A DNA stretch of 64,000 nt. Origin: JABMMZ01 sp044373665. GTDB taxonomy: Bacteria; Bacteroidota; Bacteroidia; NS11-12g; UBA955. The notes below the pieces were generated by a model. It did no database searches. It saw nothing but the letters and a program-made list of their open reading frames with translations, and was not told where the DNA came from. The stretch spans positions 1 to 64,000 of the forward strand of contig JBIPNH010000002.1 of the NCBI GenBank assembly GCA_044373665.1. The letters are read 5' to 3'. Positions 1 through 8,479 of this stretch are shown piece after piece. The position numbers were made by a program, and so were the translations under genes. Within the stretch, counting starts at the first letter, position 1. Each line of letters starts with the position of its first letter.

Positions 1-82
1 TAAGTTGGAAGTATAGCCAGTGTAGTGCCTATTGAATGATTTAGAATATAAAACGTAAACTGTAAACATATTGTAAATTAAA

Positions 83-105
83 AATCCTCACAAAAAGTGA
101 GGATT
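83..105 (-). terminator. Hairpin terminator after the initiator tRNA
   Basis: A perfect 9-bp inverted repeat (83-91 with 97-105) encloses a 5-nt loop. On the minus strand it starts 6 nt past the tRNA 3' end and is followed by a T-rich run, as expected for an intrinsic terminator of the tRNA transcript. Nothing recognisable lies between base 1 and the hairpin. Confidence 0.75.
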
Positions 106-111
106 AATTAG

Positions 112-183
<72 letters not shown>

Positions 184-304
184 ATTTATTGGACTGCAAA
201 TATAGTGTAATTTGTCAATAAAAAAAACATTATTAATGATAAGGTTATTGTTTCGTCATCTAACGGTAATTTATAAATTAAAAGTATATTCTTTCCCCCA
301 CCCG

Positions 305-2734
305 CTATTCATTGATATACACTCTTTTTACCCTTTGGGAAATGGATGTTAGTACTTCATAGGGGATAGTGTTTAAAAGATTAGCAATAGTCGTAATGGG
401 ATAGTCCTTACCAAAAAGTAAAGCACTGTCTCCCTCTGAGCAATTGATATCGCTTAAGTCGACCATGCACATGTCCATACAAATGTTCCCTATAATGGGT
501 GCAGCTTTGCCGTTTATATAAAAACAACCTACGCCATTACTTAGTTGTCTGTTGAGTCCGTCCGCATAACCAATGGCTAGAATTCCAATTATTCTTTCGT
601 GGTCCAATATTCCTTTTCGAGAATAACCAACACTTTCGTTTGCTTTGATGGTTTTTATCTGTGTTATAGTGGTTTTTAAGGTAAATACCGGTTCCAATAA
701 GTGCGATTTTGTGCCACTAGGATCTATTCCATAGAGTCCAATTCCCAAACGAACCATTGTTTGCGTAGTGAATTTAAAACGACTAATTGCTGCTGTATTA
801 CTTATGTGTTTTTCAAATGAATAGCCAACAGATTGCTCTATTTTACTACACGCAGTTTCAAATAATTGGTATTGCCCTTGTGTGAATGTGTCATGAATGG
901 CGTCTTCACTAGCAGATAAATGTGAGAATACACTGGCAATTTTCCATTTTTTTAAAGCTATAATTTCTTCACTCAATTGTGTTATTTCGTCCATTGATAT
1001 TCCCAAACGGTGCATGCCTGTATCAAGTTCAATATGAATTGTAATAGGCTCATTACCAACCAATGGCATTACATCACGAATTTGTTGAATGCTATAAATA
1101 ACTGGTTCCAATTTATATTGTAAAATGTGTAAGATGCTTTCTGCATCAACATTCAAAACCATTATAGGGGTATTTATTCCACTCTTTCTGAGTTCTACTC
1201 CTTCATCTGCAAAAGCCACTGCAAAGTAATCAACCTTGTGATTGAGTAATTTAGCTATTTCGTAACTGCCACTTCCGTATGCAAATGCCTTTACCATAGC
1301 CATGATTTTTTGATTAGGCAATAGCTCCTTTTTATAGATATTTAAATTATGTAAGGCCGCATTCAAGTTAATCTCTAAAACTGTTCCGTGTGACTGTAAT
1401 TCTAGTTTTTTAGCGATTTTTTCAAATGCAAACAATCGAGCTCCCTTTATTAAAATTCCTTCATTCTCAAAATGAACGGCTTTGAAATGATTTAAAAATG
1501 TGTCAGTGTCTATAAAAAATATCGATCCAGGTATTGCTGCTTCAAAAAGCATTTGATACTTGATAAAATTTGGACCTATTCCTATTAAGCGTTGTATTTG
1601 TTTCTCTTTGAGTAGGTCTATTAATTGCTGAGTTAATACTTCATCATTTAATCCACTCTGTTGTATGTCTGATAAGATTAAAGTTGTTTTGGAATAAATA
1701 TTTTGCTGTTTTAAAAAAGATAAAGCCACACTAAGGGCTTGTAAATCATTGCTGTAAGAATCGTTTACAACAATACAGTTGTTAATCCCTTTTTTTAACT
1801 CCATTCGCATACTTATTGGTTTTAAGTTTGAAAAAGATTCAGCTTTAAAGCAATTGTATTTAAGGCAAAATAACCAACACAAGCAAATATTATCAATTGA
1901 TATTTCGTCTTTAAATGGAATAGTAATCGTATAGTTTTGGTTTTGATATGTACCGTTTAATGTTACACTTTGTAATCCTGTCTTTTTTGATAAAATATTT
2001 AAGTCTGCATTTATGTTATCAAAATCATAGGTAACAGCTTTGTCTTTCAAAAGTGAAATTACTTGAGTGTTGTATTTTGTAATTACATAATCTGACTGAC
2101 TGAAAAGGCTGGTTTTTTCATTTAATTTTTGATTAAAATCATCAAATCCTTCATCGTGAGCAGTACCCATGTGAGTTAATATTCCAATATTTGCTTGTAT
2201 AATGGAAGATAATCTTTCCATTTCTCCTTTTTGCGAGATGCCTGCTTCAAATATGGCAAGATCATGTTCTTTGTTAAGTTGCCAAACACTCAATGGAACA
2301 CCAATTTGACTGTTATAGCTTTTCGGGCTAGCACAGATATTAAAGTCTTGGGCTAACAATTGAAGAAGCCACTCTTTTACAATTGTTTTTCCATTGCTTC
2401 CTGTTATCCCCACCACTGGAATTGAAAATAATTGTCTGTGATAACGACTCAATTTCTGAAGTGCAACAAGCGTATTTTCAACCACTATAAAACTAGCATC
2501 AGGATATAATTGCGTATTAAAGTCAGGCTCTACAACAAATTTAGTAACCCCTTTATGGTACAATTCATCAATATAGCGATGTCCGTTGTTGAATTTTGTA
2601 GAAATAGCAAAGAATATAGTATGTGATGATTGCGTTAGATTTCGGCTATCTATAAGCAATATCCAATTGTGCTCATCATCCTTTCCAACTAATTTTCCAT
2701 TTAGTTCTTGCGCTATTTTTGACAATTGGTACAT
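305..2734 (-). CDS. murF-alr: Bifunctional UDP-MurNAc-tripeptide:D-Ala-D-Ala ligase / alanine racemase
   Basis: This 809-residue fusion couples two cytoplasmic steps of peptidoglycan precursor synthesis. The N-terminal MurF half (about 1-445) has the Mur-ligase ATP loop GITGSNGKT at 109-117 and a VNDSYSND segment near 323-330. The C-terminal half (about 450-809) is a fold-type III alanine racemase with the PLP lysine at K482 in VKAFAYGSG and conserved segments RLGIGLYGID and GYADGLNRQ. Racemase would make D-Ala for the D-Ala-D-Ala that the ligase half attaches. The fusion is a well-known arrangement in Bacteroidota, so it is expected here. The ATG at 2734 gives a normal MurF N-terminus. The gene is divergent from the permease, with 75 bp between them. 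Confidence 0.95.
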   Translation of the reverse strand: MYQLSKIAQELNGKLVGKDDEHNWILLIDSRNLTQSSHTIFFAISTKFNNGHRYIDELYHKGVTKFVVEPDFNTQLYPDASFIVVENTLVALQKLSRYHRQLFSIPVVGITGSNGKTIVKEWLLQLLAQDFNICASPKSYNSQIGVPLSVWQLNKEHDLAIFEAGISQKGEMERLSSIIQANIGILTHMGTAHDEGFDDFNQKLNEKTSLFSQSDYVITKYNTQVISLLKDKAVTYDFDNINADLNILSKKTGLQSVTLNGTYQNQNYTITIPFKDEISIDNICLCWLFCLKYNCFKAESFSNLKPISMRMELKKGINNCIVVNDSYSNDLQALSVALSFLKQQNIYSKTTLILSDIQQSGLNDEVLTQQLIDLLKEKQIQRLIGIGPNFIKYQMLFEAAIPGSIFFIDTDTFLNHFKAVHFENEGILIKGARLFAFEKIAKKLELQSHGTVLEINLNAALHNLNIYKKELLPNQKIMAMVKAFAYGSGSYEIAKLLNHKVDYFAVAFADEGVELRKSGINTPIMVLNVDAESILHILQYKLEPVIYSIQQIRDVMPLVGNEPITIHIELDTGMHRLGISMDEITQLSEEIIALKKWKIASVFSHLSASEDAIHDTFTQGQYQLFETACSKIEQSVGYSFEKHISNTAAISRFKFTTQTMVRLGIGLYGIDPSGTKSHLLEPVFTLKTTITQIKTIKANESVGYSRKGILDHERIIGILAIGYADGLNRQLSNGVGCFYINGKAAPIIGNICMDMCMVDLSDINCSEGDSALLFGKDYPITTIANLLNTIPYEVLTSISQRVKRVYINE

Positions 2735-2773
2735 GTGTTTACAAATTTGATAAAATAAATGGGAAAATTAAAT

Positions 2774-2787
2774 AAAGTTTAAACTTT
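2774..2787. promoter_or_regulatory. Perfect 14-bp palindrome between divergent genes
   Basis: AAAGTTTAAACTTT is a perfect palindrome in the 75-bp gap between murF-alr and the APC permease. It could be an operator or just AT-rich chance; nothing else in the window supports a specific regulator. No TAnnTTTG box was seen for either flanking gene. Confidence 0.25.
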
Positions 2788-2809
2788 TTTCTTAAGTTCG
2801 CATTTATCG

Positions 2810-4204
2810 ATGTCACAAGAACTAAAACAAAAGCTTGGTGTTTTTTCTGCTGTAATGGTTGTGGTAAGTGCCATGATTGGAAGCGGGGTTTTTAAACAGA
2901 TTTCCCAAATGAGTTTCAAATTACAAGACAGTATATGGGTGCTTGTAGCATGGGCATGTGCAGGATTAATTACATTGATGGGTTCATTAAGCAATGCCGA
3001 AGTGGCAGGAATGATAGCAAAACCGGGTGGACAATATGTATATTTTCAGACCATGTATGGTAAGCTGTTCGCTTTTTTGTTTGGTTGGGCTTCTTTTTCT
3101 GTTATTCAAACTGCAACTGCGGCATCTGTGGCATTTGTATTTGCGGAATCACTTAATAACTTAATGCCATTGCCCCAAGTGTCAGTTTATTGGTCTAACT
3201 GGACATTGTTTAGTTTTTACGACTTTCAGCTACAGCCTTTTAATAATTTAGGAGTCAAATCAGTAGCATGTTTATTAGTTTTTGTTTTATCAATGATTAA
3301 TTACCGGGGGATAGATTATGGAGAAAGAATCAGCAATTCGTTTGGTTCAGCTGTTGTTTTAGGCGTTTTTTTTATCATTGTTTTCTCATTTGTGATGGGC
3401 GATAATCCTGTTAAAAGTCAGTCGAGTCAATTTAAGGAAATAGATTTTTTGCCAATGTTTTTTTCTGCAATGCTGTCAGCTTTTTGGGCTTATGAAGGAT
3501 GGAATAATGTAGGTTTTTTGGGTGGTGAAATCAAAAATCCAAAGAAAAATATTCCAATTGCACTAGCGCTAGGAACCACTATCGTTATGGTTTTGTATGT
3601 GTGTGTAAATGCTGCTTTTTTTAAATTGGCAGATATCCCTTTTTATAATCAAATTTACCAACAAGACAATCAAGTTGCAGCCATAGCAGGAATAAAGCAG
3701 GTATGGGTAATGGGAGGGCTTTTTATTTCAATACTAATAATCGTCAGTACATTTAATAGCACTAACAACAGTTTGATGACAGCACCTCGTATTTATTATG
3801 CCATGGCAAAAGATGGTTTGTTTTTTAAGAAAGCTGGAGTATCACATCCCAAATTTTTAACCCCTCATAAAGCTATTTTATTGCAATTGTTTTGGTGCTT
3901 AGTGCTAATTATCAGTGGAAGTTTTAATATGCTTACAGATATGCTGGTCTTTGTTGCCTTTATATTTTATGGTTGTGGCGCTTTTGGAGTAATCATTTTA
4001 AGAAGAAAAATGCCAAATGAAAACAGACCATTTAAAGTACCATTGTATCCTGTTATACCTTTAGTATTTACTCTTTTTAGTGCATTTTTGGTTTATTACT
4101 CTATTGTCCAATCTCCAGGATATGCCATTATTGGTTTGTTTTTAGTGGCAATGGGTGTTCCTCTTTATTATTTTTTTAACCGCAAATCTCCACAACAATA
4201 CTAA
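2810..4204 (+). CDS. APC-family amino acid permease
   Basis: A 464-residue integral membrane protein with about 12 hydrophobic segments, the length and layout of the amino acid/polyamine/organocation (APC) superfamily. Helix 1 contains the broken-helix signature IGSGVF (around residues 24-29), the usual backbone substrate-binding segment. Helix 6 region FWAYEGWNNVGFLGGEIKNP matches the family pattern. It probably sits in the inner membrane and imports or exchanges an amino acid; the substrate cannot be read from the sequence. The stop codon overlaps the next start (TAATG), so it is probably co-transcribed with the NFACT gene, although the functions have no obvious link. Confidence 0.88.
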   Translation: MSQELKQKLGVFSAVMVVVSAMIGSGVFKQISQMSFKLQDSIWVLVAWACAGLITLMGSLSNAEVAGMIAKPGGQYVYFQTMYGKLFAFLFGWASFSVIQTATAASVAFVFAESLNNLMPLPQVSVYWSNWTLFSFYDFQLQPFNNLGVKSVACLLVFVLSMINYRGIDYGERISNSFGSAVVLGVFFIIVFSFVMGDNPVKSQSSQFKEIDFLPMFFSAMLSAFWAYEGWNNVGFLGGEIKNPKKNIPIALALGTTIVMVLYVCVNAAFFKLADIPFYNQIYQQDNQVAAIAGIKQVWVMGGLFISILIIVSTFNSTNNSLMTAPRIYYAMAKDGLFFKKAGVSHPKFLTPHKAILLQLFWCLVLIISGSFNMLTDMLVFVAFIFYGCGAFGVIILRRKMPNENRPFKVPLYPVIPLVFTLFSAFLVYYSIVQSPGYAIIGLFLVAMGVPLYYFFNRKSPQQY

Positions 4205-5694
4205 TGCTTAGTCACCACAGTTGTTTCGTTATTGAGTCAATAGCAAAAGCATTACATTGCAAATTACAAAATACCAAACTTATAGATTGTTTCAGTAACA
4301 GTCCACAAGAATTGATATTTTGCTTTGAGTATCTAACGGTTAAATGTAATTTTTTTAATGGTGAATTATTGCTGGACATGGACGAACAATTGATAGGGAA
4401 AAGTAGACTGTTTAAGCCACAGTTTAATGAAATTGTTGAGATGCAGGTTGAGGCTGTAGTTGCCCATCCATTTGATAGAAGTTTTCATATTCAAATGAGT
4501 AATGGATATATAATTTTCTTCAAGTGCTTTGGTCGTAAGTCGAACGTAATACTCTTGCACAACCAACAAACTGTCGAGCATTTTTGCAAACACATAGAAA
4601 CAGATATGCTTTTTGTGTTTAACGAGAATACAGTGAATAGGCAGCTTGATTTTGATCCACATGTTTTCAATGAGTTGTCTTTATTCAAAAAGAAATACTC
4701 CTTTTTGCCCGAAACTTTATTTTATCAACTCCACAACAATCCAAGTGAAGAAATATTTACAAATGAAGTCAAAAAACTTAGGTCAATCAAAGGGTTTGAA
4801 ATAGAGGAGAATACTAACTTATTTATACCAATCGATGATAAGAATAATGTTTTGGAGGTATTTAGTAAATGGACGAGGCAATTCATAGGAAAACAAACTT
4901 ATGAGCAGCAAAAAAGTGAATTACAACAACAAGTTGAGAAAAAAATTCAAGAAAAAGAAACCTATTTGCAAACCAATCTAAAAGCGTTAGAGTCTCTTAA
5001 AATACAAAGAAATGACGAAGAGATTGGTCACATTATTTTGTCCAATTTGCATCAAATTAATCAAGATTTGTCAAAACAAGTTTTGCTAGATATTTATAAC
5101 CAAACTACAATAGTGGTGGCTTACGACAATAAGCTCAATGCTGTTGAAAATGCTAACAAATATTTCAGAAAATCGAAGGGAAGGCCTTATTTATTGCAAC
5201 AATTAAGCAGTAAGATAGACAAAGCTCAACAGCAGTTAGATCAGTTGAGACTAACAAAGGACAAGTTGCAAAATGCTGAAAATTTAAAACAACTAAAACC
5301 CTACAAAAAAGAGCAAACGACAAAAGATTCAAATCGGGATTTGCCTTATAAACTTTTTACTGTTGATGGTTATTCCATATTAGTGGGCAAACATGCTGAG
5401 AGCAATGAAAAGTTATTAAATTATTTCAGTGATAAGAATGATATTTGGCTCCATGCCAAGGATGTTAGCGGTAGTCATGTGATAATTAAGGTTAAGAAGG
5501 GAAAAGATTTACCAACTCAAGTTCTTGAAAAGGGGGCTTCTTTGGCTGCTTATTATTCTAAAAATCGAAAACAAAGTTTGGTTACTGTAATGTATACCCT
5601 TCGAAAATTTGTACGCAAAATAAAAGGGGCAGAGAAGGGGCATGTAACGGTTAGTAATGAAAAAACGTTACTGGTAAAGCCGCATAATCAGTAG
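4204..5694 (+). CDS. NFACT-family RNA-binding protein (RqcH/Tae2-like)
   Basis: A 496-residue protein resembling the NFACT family (RqcH, Tae2/NEMF), which binds stalled 50S-peptidyl-tRNA complexes and in bacteria directs C-terminal alanine tailing. Visible parts: an N-terminal NFACT-N-like region, a long coiled-coil middle (about 235-370, rich in Gln/Lys/Glu), and a C-terminal NFACT-R (DUF814) domain with the signature DIWLHAKDVSGSHVIIK at about 417-433. The family name fibronectin-binding protein is historical. The start overlaps the permease stop by one base. The gene converges on the AsmA-like gene with one base between stops. Domain assignment is confident; the alanine-tailing role is inferred from RqcH. 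Confidence 0.85.
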   Translation: MLSHHSCFVIESIAKALHCKLQNTKLIDCFSNSPQELIFCFEYLTVKCNFFNGELLLDMDEQLIGKSRLFKPQFNEIVEMQVEAVVAHPFDRSFHIQMSNGYIIFFKCFGRKSNVILLHNQQTVEHFCKHIETDMLFVFNENTVNRQLDFDPHVFNELSLFKKKYSFLPETLFYQLHNNPSEEIFTNEVKKLRSIKGFEIEENTNLFIPIDDKNNVLEVFSKWTRQFIGKQTYEQQKSELQQQVEKKIQEKETYLQTNLKALESLKIQRNDEEIGHIILSNLHQINQDLSKQVLLDIYNQTTIVVAYDNKLNAVENANKYFRKSKGRPYLLQQLSSKIDKAQQQLDQLRLTKDKLQNAENLKQLKPYKKEQTTKDSNRDLPYKLFTVDGYSILVGKHAESNEKLLNYFSDKNDIWLHAKDVSGSHVIIKVKKGKDLPTQVLEKGASLAAYYSKNRKQSLVTVMYTLRKFVRKIKGAEKGHVTVSNEKTLLVKPHNQ

Positions 5695-5695
5695 C

Positions 5696-8404
5696 TTATT
5701 TTTTAATGCCGTCAAGAATTGCTTTTTTCGCTTTTCTAGCTGCTTCTTGCTTTACTTTTTCAATTTCAGCTTTTGCTTTTTCTTCGGCTAATTGTTTTTC
5801 TTGTCGAATTTTTTCTTCTAATTTTTGTTTTTCTAAATTAGCTCTATCAATAGCTTGTTGCTTTAGATTCATTAAAGAATCATTGACTCTTTGTTTTTGA
5901 ATTTCGGCTCTTCTTTTAGCTTCATCTTCTATTGCTTTTTTACGTTGTTCGACCTCATCCTTAAGTTGAGATTTTACATCATCTACAAATTTCTTTTTGG
6001 TTTCTGCCAAACTGATTTTAAAAACTGGTTTAGCAAAGAAACCAGATATTAGTACATCAACATTGACAATATCACTCAATTCTAAATTCACGCCTTTGGA
6101 ACGTGCTTGTGACGTTAGTGAGTTAAGTACAGTATTGGCTTCTCCAAAATCTTTTCTAGGAATGCTCAGTTTGGCAATGTATTGAATGCTTTGGTCTAAA
6201 GCTGAAAAACCACTTATCTTAGCATTTGCACCTGGCCATAATGCCATTTTTAAACTATCCAATAACACCTTACCATTGTCAATTTTCAATTTGAAATTGA
6301 GGTCTTTTAGACTTAAATTATTTAATTTGGTAATTTTTAACTCACTTGCCAGTTGGTTTAAAAGTGGCATATTTTTTAAAGAAGCACCTGAAATACCCAT
6401 TTGTAGTTCACCAGTTACGGTTGGGTAATTCACACTTAAGTCTTTATTGAAATTATTTTGTAGTTTGATTTGTGAATTAAAAAGACCCTGAGTGTATTGT
6501 GCAATTGGAGCTAATTTTTTGACAATATCAAAATATTGGTAGGTTTTAATTATGTCAAGTGAACTTACATTAAAGTTTATATTACTAAATGGAAACTGAG
6601 GTTGGTGTGAATCGTAAATGCCATTTAAGGTCATTGAACCACCCAATAATTGAACGGCTAATTGATTAAACATTAGTTGTTTTTCTTTGATTATCACATC
6701 TCCATTTAATTGGGTTAAAATAAGGTTGTCATAAACCAGTTTATTGATTTGTGATTTTAGAGTAAAGTCTAAATTCCCTGGAACATCAAAAGCTTCTAAC
6801 GATACAGTATCATTAACAGTTGGTTCTTTCACAACTTCATCATATGTTAGAAATTCGTTGGCATTAATGTAGTTGGATTGTAAGCTGAATTTACCGGTTA
6901 GTAATTCATCTTTTGTGAAATATGAGAACAAATTATCCAAATAACCTACTACCGCAAAGTCGCTCATTCCAACCGTTCCATTCAAGTATTTAATGTCAAC
7001 TTTTTGAGGAGAGAAACTCATTAATGCTTCTAATTTAGTGCCTTGTTTCAGCATTTCGGGATCTTTGAATTGGAAATTTTGAGCCATTAAATTTCCGCTT
7101 GCTTTAAATTTATTGTAGTTTGAGTTTTCAATGTCTTTGGTATATCCGTCAAACTGTAAATCACTGGTAATTTTACCCGTTATCAATGTTGATTTGTCCA
7201 AAGGAATAAAATTCCTAAACTCATCCAGTTTTAAAGCGCCTTTAACAAAACCTTTGATATATGGATTAGTTTCAAAATTTCTGGCAAATAATTGACCTTT
7301 AAAAGGTTCTCCTGCCATTACCATATCAAATCTTTTAAGGTCAACAACTGTAGCATCTGAACCTCCTGTTGGGTTGTCGATATTTAAATTTACAAAGACA
7401 TTGTTGAGTGATTTGGGTAAATTAGGATATTTGAATTGGCCATTGTCAACATCTATTTTTAAACCAAAACCAGGCATTAGCTCATCAGTCATTTTGCCTT
7501 TAAAATAGCCACTTAAATCCAATTTTCCGGTGGCTTTTAAATCTTTGAAATTTGAGGAATAAACGCCAGGAATTAGAGACAGGAAGGTTTTAAAATCTGA
7601 TTTTTTGGTATTAAAAACAATATCAAAATCCATGTCATTTTCATTCATATCCACATAACCTTCACCTCCAATATTTAAATCATTAAGTAAAATATCATTG
7701 TCGGAAAACGTGAATTTCATGTTTTTCATGTCCATGTTTAAATTGACTTTAATGGCAGATTTAATGTTGTATAAATAACTAACACCTCCATAATTCATGG
7801 TCAGTTTTTCGACTTCAGTAATGGTTTCTAGTAAAAAATTATCTTTATTAAAATCGCCTTTTAATTCGTGGTTAAATTGATAAAGTGAAGTAGAAAAACC
7901 CAAAGATTCATCACTGTATTTTAGAGTACCATTTTCGATGCTTAGCTTTTTAAGTTTAATGTCAAACATTGAACTCGTATCACTCTCAGTGGAAGAAGTG
8001 TCTGGAATTGCAATATCCCAATTGCTTTTCCCATTTTTAAGCACCAAAAGCTGAATAAAAGGTTTAGTAAGTGCTATTTTATTGATTTTTATACTCGAGC
8101 CTTTGAAAAAGGACATCAAGTCGAGTTGTGCATTTATTTTTGGAAGATATACCAAAGTATCACCCTTAAAAGAATCTTTTCCTACTATACTTATTCGTTC
8201 TAAAGTTAGGGATACATTTGGAAAGTTTTTGATTAAAGAGAGTCCAATGGCATTTTCATCAAAGTTAAACTCAGCATTTAATGATTTGTTGGCTTCTTTT
8301 TTTATGCCATCAATAATTTTACCCTTAAATAAGAAAGGGATAGCAATTAAAGCAAACAGAATAACAATGAGAGTTATACCTGTAATTTTAAATATTTTTT
8401 TCAT
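5696..8404 (-). CDS. AsmA-family envelope protein with charged C-terminal coiled coil
   Basis: A 902-residue protein with one N-terminal membrane anchor (about 5-27), then a long, repetitive beta-rich region typical of AsmA/TamB-like proteins, including an N-terminal AsmA segment that describes bound layers (TLERISIVGKDSF near 63-75). AsmA-like proteins are thought to bridge inner and outer membranes and affect lipid transport or outer-membrane assembly. The last about 85 residues form a Lys/Glu/Gln-rich helix, probably a coiled coil, which is an addition to the basic fold. It appears monocistronic, with a TAnnTTTG box 26 nt upstream of the ATG. Confidence 0.8.
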   Translation of the reverse strand: MKKIFKITGITLIVILFALIAIPFLFKGKIIDGIKKEANKSLNAEFNFDENAIGLSLIKNFPNVSLTLERISIVGKDSFKGDTLVYLPKINAQLDLMSFFKGSSIKINKIALTKPFIQLLVLKNGKSNWDIAIPDTSSTESDTSSMFDIKLKKLSIENGTLKYSDESLGFSTSLYQFNHELKGDFNKDNFLLETITEVEKLTMNYGGVSYLYNIKSAIKVNLNMDMKNMKFTFSDNDILLNDLNIGGEGYVDMNENDMDFDIVFNTKKSDFKTFLSLIPGVYSSNFKDLKATGKLDLSGYFKGKMTDELMPGFGLKIDVDNGQFKYPNLPKSLNNVFVNLNIDNPTGGSDATVVDLKRFDMVMAGEPFKGQLFARNFETNPYIKGFVKGALKLDEFRNFIPLDKSTLITGKITSDLQFDGYTKDIENSNYNKFKASGNLMAQNFQFKDPEMLKQGTKLEALMSFSPQKVDIKYLNGTVGMSDFAVVGYLDNLFSYFTKDELLTGKFSLQSNYINANEFLTYDEVVKEPTVNDTVSLEAFDVPGNLDFTLKSQINKLVYDNLILTQLNGDVIIKEKQLMFNQLAVQLLGGSMTLNGIYDSHQPQFPFSNINFNVSSLDIIKTYQYFDIVKKLAPIAQYTQGLFNSQIKLQNNFNKDLSVNYPTVTGELQMGISGASLKNMPLLNQLASELKITKLNNLSLKDLNFKLKIDNGKVLLDSLKMALWPGANAKISGFSALDQSIQYIAKLSIPRKDFGEANTVLNSLTSQARSKGVNLELSDIVNVDVLISGFFAKPVFKISLAETKKKFVDDVKSQLKDEVEQRKKAIEDEAKRRAEIQKQRVNDSLMNLKQQAIDRANLEKQKLEEKIRQEKQLAEEKAKAEIEKVKQEAARKAKKAILDGIKK

Positions 8405-8430
8405 AGAAATTAAGACAACATAGCCTAGTA

Positions 8431-8438
8431 CAAATTTA
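8431..8438 (-). promoter_or_regulatory. -7 box (TAAATTTG) for the AsmA-family gene
   Basis: Matches the Bacteroidota housekeeping -7 consensus TAnnTTTG on the minus strand, 26 nt before the start codon at 8404. Confidence 0.5.
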
Positions 8439-8479
8439 GTGCTAAACTAACAAAGTGACTTACATAATGATATGAAATA

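Noticed and set aside
305..2734. MurF-alanine racemase fusion as a novel arrangement
   Set aside because: It is a well-known arrangement in Bacteroidota, so it is useful for placing the organism but not new.
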